DNA from: an uncultured Candidatus Saccharibacteria bacterium
GTDB lineage: Bacteria; Patescibacteriota; Saccharimonadia; Saccharimonadales; Saccharimonadaceae
Length of the DNA: 51,448 bases
Direction: 5' to 3'
NCBI GenBank assembly: GCA_947166895.1
Contig: CAMVFY010000002.1
Span: 1-51,448, forward strand
The position numbers and the translations under genes are program-made. Positions 1 through 6,339 of the stretch are shown here, piece by piece. Position 1 is the first letter of the stretch; every line of letters begins with the position of its first letter. Below the pieces are notes generated by a model that was not told the DNA's origin, ran no database searches, and saw nothing but the letters and a program-made list of their open reading frames with translations.

Positions 1-32
1 AAAAATGCCCCCTCTTAAGAGGGGGCATTTTT
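1..32. terminator. Strong bidirectional intrinsic terminator
   Basis: A perfect palindrome of the form AAAAATGCCCCC...GGGGGCATTTTT gives a GC-rich stem with A/T tracts on both sides, so it can terminate either strand. On the minus strand it is the second of two hairpins behind the orphan RNA. Confidence 0.85.
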
Positions 33-45
33 CAATAAAGAAATA

Positions 46-68
46 CCCCCACACTAAAAGTGTGGGGG
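46..68 (-). terminator. Terminator-like hairpin at the 3' end of the orphan RNA
   Basis: A 10-bp perfect stem (46-55 with 59-68, CCCCCACACT/AGTGTGGGGG) closes a 3-nt loop. On the minus strand it is followed by a moderately T-rich stretch and then by the stronger terminator at 1-32, so termination is doubled. Confidence 0.7.
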
Positions 69-719
69 GTGAGGCAGGGTTTCCCCTGGTACTGGACGTA
101 TTCTTACCTTACTTACTTCTTCGTATGGTGTTCTGTGGCATGCGATATTGAATTGTGACGCGATGTTGCTGCTGCTATGCTGCTAATTTGCTGTTAACCC
201 ACAGGAGAGACAGATTTGGATAGATTCGCGAATTATTGACGCGAACGACCGAAACGGCAGGTGGTCCTGCGTAAAGGTGGCTGAGCCACTAGGCGCACAT
301 AGGCTTGACCTACGACTGCTGCTTTCTTAGGCACGCCTACGTGCGCCAACAGCTAGTCAGGTAACATCTCTCGATAGAAGAAACATACTCCGTTAGGAGA
401 CGGCAACCGCGGAATCTCCGCGGGAACTCGGGCCGCATCCGCAGCAGAATTTTCCGTTCGCGTGACCAGATGGTTGCAGTCTACGTTAATGAGAAAATAC
501 AAGAAGCGTATCAACATCCTAGAGCCACCCTCCTTTCTTTGGGTAAGATTTTTGTAATCAGCCCCGTTCGCAGTTCTTCGCGCGTTCGTCATGACTGATA
601 CAAACCCCAGTACTTTAACGTACGACACTCTTGGAAACCTAGATCTCCCTCAGACCTTGTGGGGGCCAGAAAGCTCGACCACATTTTGCCAGTCTGGAGC
701 CGATTCCCAATCTGTGTGT
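69..719 (-). ncRNA. Unidentified large structured noncoding RNA (about 650 nt)
   Basis: No convincing gene lies between the gatB stop and the terminators at 1-68, yet the stretch starts at a consensus promoter (727-755) and is full of perfect short hairpins: 225-243 (TCGCG/CGCGA), 257-270 (GCAGG/CCTGC), 277-289 (GTGGC/GCCAC), 292-304 with 335-347 (13 bp, one mismatch, closing a ~30-nt loop), 407-421 (CGCGGA/TCCGCG) and 651-655 with 694-698 enclosing a second stem. Near the 3' end CAGGG-GAAA-CCCTG makes a GNRA-capped hairpin. I looked for landmarks of tmRNA (tRNA-like T arm with CCA), RNase P RNA (the GGAAAGTCC and ACAGAA core elements in order), SRP RNA and rRNA and did not find them. That it is transcribed and structured is inference from promoter, hairpins and terminators; the family is unknown. 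Confidence 0.55.
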
Positions 720-726
720 AACGCCA

Positions 727-755
727 ATTATATTCCTCTGTTCCTAAGATGTCAA
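727..755 (-). promoter_or_regulatory. Perfect sigma70-type promoter of the orphan RNA
   Basis: On the minus strand TTGACA (750-755) and TATAAT (727-732) are separated by exactly 17 bp, with transcription expected to start near 719. Both hexamers match the consensus in every base, unlike nearly all protein-gene promoters here, which pairs with a highly expressed stable RNA. It sits 3 bp after the gatB stop codon. Confidence 0.85.
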
Positions 756-757
756 GA

Positions 758-2170
758 CTATTTTAGCTTTTCTCGGATTATTTTTTGGGCAGACGAAGGG
801 TTGGCTTTTCCTTTTGATTCTTTCATCACCTGACCGACAAGGAACCCGATAACTTTTTCCTCTCCGTTTTTGAAATCCTGCTGAGCTTTCTTCGTCTCGG
901 GCCTAGCTAGTACTGTATCAACTATGGCTTCGAGTGCGCCCATATCATTTTCCTGGATTAAACCCAGTTCTTTCGCAATTGTTTTAGGCTCTCGTCCCCG
1001 CATTTGGGGGTCAAATAGTCGCAAGAAAACTTCCTTCGTGGCGGTAGAGGATAACTCCCCCGCCATATTCATCTCGGCTAGCTCCATCAAACTCTTTGCC
1101 GACGGTAAATCGTTCAGATACTCTGCCGATTTCTCTTCAGCTAGCAATACTGATGCAAATAGATTGGATATGGCTTTTACGTATTTTTCACTGATATCAT
1201 TAAGCCTTTGCATTAATTCTGGATAGTCTAGCAAGACCTCTAAAGTATCACTAGCTACGACACCATCAAACTTTTTCCGATAATCGGCCGGCATCAGTGG
1301 TAGTCCTGCAATCTCTCCCGCGATAAAATCAGGAGACAAACGAATTGGCGGGATATCTGGCTCCGGCATGTATCGGTAATCTTTGGCCTCTTCTTTGGAT
1401 CTTTGACCAGTCGTTTTGCCGGTCGCATCATTCCAGCCACGTGTTTCCTGGATAACCTTTTCGCCAGAATCCAAAATCTTAGCCTGACGACTAATTTCGT
1501 ATTCTACTGCTCTTTCTACCGAACGGAAAGAATTTAGGTTTTTAACTTCCGCCCTGGTGCCTAGCTTCTTTGAGCCTTCGGGTGCCAACGAAACATTCAC
1601 ATCAAAACGCATATTGCCATTATAAAGGTCGCCGTATGTCACGCCTGCAAAACGCATTAGTCGCCAAAGTTCCTTACAGTAATCGTGTGCTTCTTTGGCC
1701 GAATGAATGTCTGGTCGTGAAACAATCTCGATTAGGGGTGTATCCACTCGATTCAGATCGACCAAGGAATAAGTATCAAAATGGGTTAATTTTCCAGCAT
1801 CACCCTCAAGGTGTGCGTGTTCGATTCGAATCCGAACCCCCGACGGTAATTCAACATAGCCGGCTCCAATAATTGGTTGGTAAAACTGTGTAATTTGATA
1901 CCCCTTAGGTGAATCTGGATAGAAATAATGTTTGCGGTCAAAGCTGGACTCTAAATTAATTTCACAATTCATCGCCCTACCTGCTCGGACCGCATATTTT
2001 ATTGCTTCCCCATTTAGACGAGGCAACATTCCGGGCAAAGCATAGTCTACTGGCGATACGCAAGAATTAGGTTCCTTCCCCCTCGCATCATTATCAACTT
2101 CAGAGAATAATTTTGTTTTAGTGGATAATTGTACGTGGCACTCAATGCCAATTGTAGGTATGTATTTCAT
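758..2170 (-). CDS. gatB: Asp-tRNA(Asn)/Glu-tRNA(Gln) amidotransferase subunit B
   Basis: GatB binds misacylated Glu-tRNA(Gln) (and Asp-tRNA(Asn)), phosphorylates the side chain and amidates it with ammonia from GatA. The 470-aa protein is normal length: it opens with the family start IGIECHVQL, carries the catalytic cradle (SRPDIHSAKEA, YRYMPEPDIPP) and ends in the tRNA-binding helical/YqeY-like region (GFLVGQVMKESKGKANP). Its ATG overlaps the stop of the upstream gene in a TAATG junction, so it is the last, translationally coupled gene of gatC-gatA-orf-gatB. The operon implies that this organism makes Gln-tRNA (and perhaps Asn-tRNA) by transamidation. Confidence 0.97.
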   Translation of the reverse strand: MKYIPTIGIECHVQLSTKTKLFSEVDNDARGKEPNSCVSPVDYALPGMLPRLNGEAIKYAVRAGRAMNCEINLESSFDRKHYFYPDSPKGYQITQFYQPIIGAGYVELPSGVRIRIEHAHLEGDAGKLTHFDTYSLVDLNRVDTPLIEIVSRPDIHSAKEAHDYCKELWRLMRFAGVTYGDLYNGNMRFDVNVSLAPEGSKKLGTRAEVKNLNSFRSVERAVEYEISRQAKILDSGEKVIQETRGWNDATGKTTGQRSKEEAKDYRYMPEPDIPPIRLSPDFIAGEIAGLPLMPADYRKKFDGVVASDTLEVLLDYPELMQRLNDISEKYVKAISNLFASVLLAEEKSAEYLNDLPSAKSLMELAEMNMAGELSSTATKEVFLRLFDPQMRGREPKTIAKELGLIQENDMGALEAIVDTVLARPETKKAQQDFKNGEEKVIGFLVGQVMKESKGKANPSSAQKIIREKLK

Positions 2171-2589
2171 TATATCGCTCCTAAATCCTTTAGTGCTTGT
2201 TTGTAGATGGCCAGGGCGTTTGTGGCTTGCTTGTAACTTACTTCTGTATCGGATTCATGCGCAATCATGTTTCGCAGTTTATGTGCCCGCCAAACGCCAT
2301 TTAAATTCGTGAATCTTCCGCCAATTTTCTTAAGCCGATCCCCCATAGTTTTTCCAGAAACCCCCATCTCTACCATCGCTTTATCAAGGAGCTTATCTGC
2401 CTCAATGACGGTAGAAATGAAACTGGCCGGATTGTCCTGTCGGAGCTTATTTTCTATTTCCAAAAATTTAGTTTGATATGTAGTGACATTAAAGCGATAA
2501 CCGCGCTTACCCGTTAATAGAATTGAGACAAATACCAAAACTGCTACAATCAGCACTGCCACTATAAAAGTTACTACACCACCATCCAT
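2170..2589 (-). CDS. Membrane-anchored HEPN-like protein in the gat operon
   Basis: 139 aa. One membrane helix at residues 5-26 is followed by a basic residue pair and an all-helical cytoplasmic domain. Residues 106-111 read RNMIAH followed by E, an exact match to the RNxxxH signature of HEPN domains, many of which are RNases or RNA-binding proteins. The overall sequence is not one I recognise, so nuclease function is inference from one motif. It lies between gatA and gatB in an operon that otherwise makes only a tRNA-modifying complex, and shares a TAATG overlap with gatB. A purine-rich AAGAGGGGG stretch precedes the ATG. No partner antitoxin is visible. Alternatively it could be a structural or tethering accessory for the amidotransferase. 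Confidence 0.7.
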   Translation of the reverse strand: MDGGVVTFIVAVLIVAVLVFVSILLTGKRGYRFNVTTYQTKFLEIENKLRQDNPASFISTVIEADKLLDKAMVEMGVSGKTMGDRLKKIGGRFTNLNGVWRAHKLRNMIAHESDTEVSYKQATNALAIYKQALKDLGAI

Positions 2590-2637
2590 TACTGCCCCCT
2601 CTTGACTTTTATGAATATCTGTGATATAATATAAGAA

Positions 2638-4017
2638 TTAGTCATCCTCTATCAACTCCTTGCTGAATTCAATCAGTCCCTTGTCACTTCGCCTTGGCCC
2701 AACTATTTGTAAACCAATAGGAAGTCCAGCACTAGTTTTGCCGGCCGGTATAGCTAATCCGGGCACCCCAGCAAGATTTAGCGATACGCTCATCATGTCC
2801 TCTAGGTACATTGCAACCGGATCTCCGATTTTCTCACCTAGCTTAAATGCAGGGTTTGGCGAAACTGGCGTCAGGATATAATCTACCTGCGAAAAAGCCT
2901 TATCATATTCATCAATAATAATAGTACGTGCCTTAGCTGCTTTTAGAAAATACGCATCGTAAAAACCCGACGACAATACGAAGTTTCCGATCATGATTCT
3001 GCGTTTATTTTCCGGCATAAATCCTTCGCTACGCGTGTTGTCATATAACTCATCTAAAGTTTCAGACTTCTCTGAACGAAAACCGTAGCGCACTCCATCG
3101 TATCGGGATAAATTGGAAGCCACCTCAGCTGGCACGATGATATAATATGCCGCAAGTGCGTATCGAAGACTCGGCATTTTTAGTTCAACGATTTCATGGC
3201 CTTCCGATTTCAATAATTCAACCTTATGCTTCAACGCCTTCCGAATTTCCGGATCTACCGATTCATTATCGAACTCTTTGATAATTCCAATTTTTTTAGC
3301 TCTAGTTATTTTACTTTCGTTATAATAGTCTGGTAAAGTCGTTAAATCTTTCGGATCTTGTCCCGAAGCCACTTCCATCAGAAGGTTCATATCGTCTGGC
3401 GTTTTAGTAAAAAATCCAATACAGTCGGTCGACGAAGCCATTGCTACCACGCCATAGCGCGAAATACATCCGTAGGTCGGCTTCAGACCGTAGATCCCGT
3501 TAAACGATGCTGGCTGTCTAATTGAACCACCAGTATCTGTTCCGGTTGCAAACTCAACAATGTCCAGTGCGACTGCTACCGCCGAACCTCCCGAAGATCC
3601 GCCAGCCACTCGCTCTTTGTCAAAAGCGTTTAGGGTGGGTCCAAAATAGGAGTTTTCTGTTGATGACCCATGCGCGAAGGCGTCAAGGTTAGTGCGACCA
3701 ATCATAATCGCGCCCTCGTCTTCTAGTTTTTTTACAGAAGTGGCAGTAATCGGTGAATCAAACCCTTCTAGAATGTGTGCCGAGGCCGTAGTTTGTCCCT
3801 CGGTACTCAAGAAATTATCTTTCAAAGCATAAGGCACTCCTGCTAACCGCCCGACCTTCTCGCCATTCGCGATTTTACGATCAATCTCACGGGCTTTATT
3901 AATTGCATTTTCTTCATTTATGTATGTAAAAATATGATAGTCCGCAAAATGTTTCGCTTTCTCCAGCGCATCCCTTACTAATCTTTCTGCTGATACGGTC
4001 TTGTTTGCTATTTTCAT
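2638..4017 (-). CDS. gatA: Asp-tRNA(Asn)/Glu-tRNA(Gln) amidotransferase subunit A (glutaminase)
   Basis: GatA hydrolyses glutamine and channels ammonia to GatB. The 459-aa protein is an amidase-signature enzyme with the complete Ser-cisSer-Lys triad: Lys66 in VPYALKDNF, the glycine/serine-rich GGSSGGSAVA around residues 139-148, and the nucleophile Ser165 in DTGGSIRQPA. The length is slightly short of the usual 480-490 because of a trimmed C terminus. It starts directly after the gatC stop codon. Confidence 0.97.
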   Translation of the reverse strand: MKIANKTVSAERLVRDALEKAKHFADYHIFTYINEENAINKAREIDRKIANGEKVGRLAGVPYALKDNFLSTEGQTTASAHILEGFDSPITATSVKKLEDEGAIMIGRTNLDAFAHGSSTENSYFGPTLNAFDKERVAGGSSGGSAVAVALDIVEFATGTDTGGSIRQPASFNGIYGLKPTYGCISRYGVVAMASSTDCIGFFTKTPDDMNLLMEVASGQDPKDLTTLPDYYNESKITRAKKIGIIKEFDNESVDPEIRKALKHKVELLKSEGHEIVELKMPSLRYALAAYYIIVPAEVASNLSRYDGVRYGFRSEKSETLDELYDNTRSEGFMPENKRRIMIGNFVLSSGFYDAYFLKAAKARTIIIDEYDKAFSQVDYILTPVSPNPAFKLGEKIGDPVAMYLEDMMSVSLNLAGVPGLAIPAGKTSAGLPIGLQIVGPRRSDKGLIEFSKELIEDD

Positions 4018-4305
4018 TTATAGTACCTTTGGAACCTTAATTTGGTCATCTTTTGCTTCTTTGGTGAGTGCGAGTAGTTGCTCTCGATTCGCTTCTTGTT
4101 CTTTTATTTCATCCTCTCGCCAGACGTTATGCATTTCAAATACTTGATAGGTTGGTTCTATGTTTTCGGTGTTCAACGCATCAAGCTGCGAAATGTACTG
4201 AATGATTTTTTGCAAATCGTCGCCCAGTGAATCGATTTCTTTTTCTGAAAGCGAAAAATTCGACAATTCTGCCAGATGAATAATATCCTCGCGTTTGATA
4301 TCCAT
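4018..4305 (-). CDS. gatC: Asp-tRNA(Asn)/Glu-tRNA(Gln) amidotransferase subunit C
   Basis: GatC is the small belt subunit that wraps GatA and GatB together. The 95-aa reading starting MDIKREDIIHLAELSNFSL has the family's N-terminal helix and the later LDALNTENIEPTYQ. A longer in-frame start 14 codons upstream exists, but the chosen ATG lies 6 nt after an extended -10 box (TGTTATAAT), which would make the mRNA leaderless, and the extra residues do not resemble GatC. First gene of the gat operon. Confidence 0.95.
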   Translation of the reverse strand: MDIKREDIIHLAELSNFSLSEKEIDSLGDDLQKIIQYISQLDALNTENIEPTYQVFEMHNVWREDEIKEQEANREQLLALTKEAKDDQIKVPKVL

Positions 4306-4352
4306 GCAAGTATTATAACACAAAAAAGATCTTCGGGCGGAACCCACTCTTA

Positions 4353-5993
4353 CTACTTTACGTTCCTAAATAAAATCTTTTTTATGTACCTTAGGATAGG
4401 TTTAGCTTCCTTTAGGTCAAGAAAATAACTTGCAGCCAAATAAGCGAATGATGAAATCGCAGCAATCAGCAAGAATTTTGGAATGGTGATAACAAGCGAC
4501 GTATCAGTAGACATCAAAGGTACGAATTTCGTCATCGAAAAGGCCACGCACCCAGTTATAATTGTGGCGAATAACATCCTAAGAGAAGCCCTCAAAAAGG
4601 CTCGGTCGATAAGTTCGCCGTGCGATCTTTTTTGCAAAATAAATAATAATATAATAATCTCAGCGATTGCCCCGATTGATTGTGCCGCACCGAGCCCCTC
4701 TACTCCCCAGCCTAGTAAATAAAACCAAATTGATAACACGATGGTAAAGCCAATCGCCACAATCGACACTACAAAGGGCGTCTTGGTGTCCTGGAATGCG
4801 TAAAACCCTCTTGAGGCGATATGAAATACTGACCTCGCAAAAATCGCAATTACGAGCGTCCCGAGAATCGAAGCTATAGTCCAGTTGCTATCATTATTGC
4901 CGATATTCGAAATGAAGCTCACCACATACCCTCGCGTAAAAAATGTAATTATAGATACCGGCAATGCAATCCAAATAATCGTTCGAAGTGCTGTCCTGAA
5001 GGTATCGTAAAACTCTTTTTTATCACCACCACCAAGCTGTTCGGTTAGCTTCGGGAAGAAAGCGGTCGAAATTGCCACGCCAATCAAATTTATCGGCATC
5101 TGGTGCAAGGAGGTTGCCTGATTGAACGACCTGACCGCACCGGCTCCCATCCGTGACGACAGGTTAGTATTTACGATGCCGTTAATATAGTCAATCCCCT
5201 GGTCGAGTGAGCGAGCGGGTAGCAACTTCAAGATTGACCGGAAGCCCTGGTTGCGCCAGTAAATCTTAAATTCATAGTCCATTCCAAGACCAAATAAACC
5301 AATTAGGGCTACAATAAGCTGCATTACGGCGCCCAAAATCACACCCAGCGCCACACCCATAATTCCCCCTTCAAAAATTTGCACACCAAATAGATTTATC
5401 CCACCCGTAAACCAAGTAATCCCAATAATAATCCCTATGTTATAAATAGCCGGGGCAAAGGCATAAAATACAAAGCGCCCAACTGCTTGTTGAACAGAAG
5501 TTAAGACTGTCGCGATACTAAAGAGGAACGGGTTTATTGCAATTACGCGCGTCATATTAATCGCAAGTATCATTCCACTTTCGTCAAGGCCGGGGCTTAC
5601 GATATAACGTATTAATGGGTCAGCAAAAATCATAATCAGTGCACTGGTAATTAGCGTCAAGATTGCAAAAAGATTCAGCAAACTTGACGATAGTTCCCAG
5701 GCGGATTTTTTGTTACCTGTTGCTAGCCTCTGATTAAAAACTGGTATAAACGAGACCGCAAGTGCGCCGGAAGTCAAGATAAAAAACATAAAATCAGGAA
5801 TTGTAAAGGCCGCTGTATAGGCATCAATACCAGTTGGATAAGTGCCGAGATAGTAAGAGTTTAGTAAGCGATCCCGAAACAAACCAAGCAACGCCGAAAT
5901 AAGCGTTGATGATGCAAGCACCACAGCCGCCGACTTTACCGACAGCTTCATGTTGGCCAACTGGACCACCGATCTGAACTTAAAACGCCGCAT
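4353..5993 (-). CDS. murJ: Lipid II flippase MurJ (MviN family)
   Basis: MurJ moves lipid-linked peptidoglycan precursor across the cytoplasmic membrane. The 546-aa product is almost wholly hydrophobic with about 14 predicted membrane helices and carries the family's N-terminal GLFRDRLL and the conserved QATSLHQMPINLIGVAIS loop followed by FFPKLTE. The start used here (MRRFKFRSVVQLANMKLSV) is 21 codons inside the longest frame: it lies 8 nt after a TGTTACAAT extended -10, giving a leaderless mRNA, and the skipped residues look non-coding. A 17-bp palindrome lies upstream at 6031-6047. It is divergent from the PBP gene, which uses the lipid II it exports. Confidence 0.95.
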   Translation of the reverse strand: MRRFKFRSVVQLANMKLSVKSAAVVLASSTLISALLGLFRDRLLNSYYLGTYPTGIDAYTAAFTIPDFMFFILTSGALAVSFIPVFNQRLATGNKKSAWELSSSLLNLFAILTLITSALIMIFADPLIRYIVSPGLDESGMILAINMTRVIAINPFLFSIATVLTSVQQAVGRFVFYAFAPAIYNIGIIIGITWFTGGINLFGVQIFEGGIMGVALGVILGAVMQLIVALIGLFGLGMDYEFKIYWRNQGFRSILKLLPARSLDQGIDYINGIVNTNLSSRMGAGAVRSFNQATSLHQMPINLIGVAISTAFFPKLTEQLGGGDKKEFYDTFRTALRTIIWIALPVSIITFFTRGYVVSFISNIGNNDSNWTIASILGTLVIAIFARSVFHIASRGFYAFQDTKTPFVVSIVAIGFTIVLSIWFYLLGWGVEGLGAAQSIGAIAEIIILLFILQKRSHGELIDRAFLRASLRMLFATIITGCVAFSMTKFVPLMSTDTSLVITIPKFLLIAAISSFAYLAASYFLDLKEAKPILRYIKKILFRNVK

Positions 5994-6030
5994 ATAAATA
6001 CATTGTAACATATAATTACATTCCGCTTTT

Positions 6031-6047
6031 GTTGTAAAATTTACAAC
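6031..6047. promoter_or_regulatory. 17-bp palindrome upstream of murJ, possible operator
   Basis: GTTGTAAAATTTACAAC is a near-perfect dyad about 24 bp upstream of the murJ -10 box (rc of 6002-6007), next to where its -35 would be. A one-mismatch copy, GTTGTAAAATCTACAAC, occurs at 42076-42092, and a looser version at 42006-42023. The regulator, if any, is unknown. Confidence 0.4.
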
Positions 6048-6065
6048 AATAAACAAAAAAACAAA

Positions 6066-6094
6066 TTGACCATCTGCGGCGTCGATGCTATACT
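6066..6094 (+). promoter_or_regulatory. Promoter of the candidate 6S RNA
   Basis: TTGACC (6066-6071) and TATACT (6089-6094) are spaced by exactly 17 bp, predicting a start near 6101. No start codon follows closely; the next structure is the long hairpin RNA at 6124-6254. Confidence 0.7.
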
Positions 6095-6100
6095 GATAAA

Positions 6101-6262
6101 AGATAGGCTATGTATTAAAAATAGGTGAAGGCACTAGTAGCACAAATTAGTCCTCTCTTCTGGGGCTATAAACAACCCCAGCGTATTACCAAGACGATCG
6201 TTTGGACGCCTGGGGAATAGTATGACCAATAACTTCGCTACTGGTGCCCTCACCGGGTATCC
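6101..6262 (+). ncRNA. ssrS: Candidate 6S RNA
   Basis: The ends of this stretch pair with each other: GGTGAAGGCACTAGTAGC (from 6124) with GCTACTGGTGCCCTCACC (to 6254), leaving two unpaired flanks of about 20 nt that make a central bubble, and an inner CCCCAG...CTGGGG stem-loop with CCAA...TTGG above it. An overlapping TGGGG...CCCCA hairpin (6161-6180) offers an alternative fold. A closed stem, large central bubble and terminal hairpin is the promoter-mimic layout of 6S RNA, which binds sigma70-type RNA polymerase in stationary phase. Size (about 150-160 nt) fits. The family call rests on architecture, not on sequence match. Confidence 0.5.
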
Positions 6263-6339
6263 TGATGTATTTAATCTTAATTTAATTTATAAACCAACGA
6301 TATTTTCATTTCTAAAACATAAATGCTATAATAGTTTCT

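Noticed and set aside
69-450. tmRNA on the minus strand (a frame ending VNSKLAA-stop at 175-198)
   Set aside because: The upstream residues are hydrophobic rather than tag-like, and no tRNA-like T arm with CCA or matching 5' half is found in normal or permuted order.
353-628. 91-aa open frame on the minus strand
   Set aside because: It overlaps hairpin-forming sequence, has no family resemblance and no promoter-start spacing typical of genes here.
69-719. RNase P RNA on the minus strand
   Set aside because: An isolated ACAGAA occurs, but the GGAAAGTCC and other core blocks are absent or out of order.
2617-2660. Plus-strand promoter TGTGATATAAT inside the gat operon
   Set aside because: No gene with plausible coding character follows on the plus strand; probably chance in an A/T-rich gap.
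4306-4347. N-terminal extension of GatC
   Set aside because: The extra 14 residues are unlike GatC and lie over the promoter.
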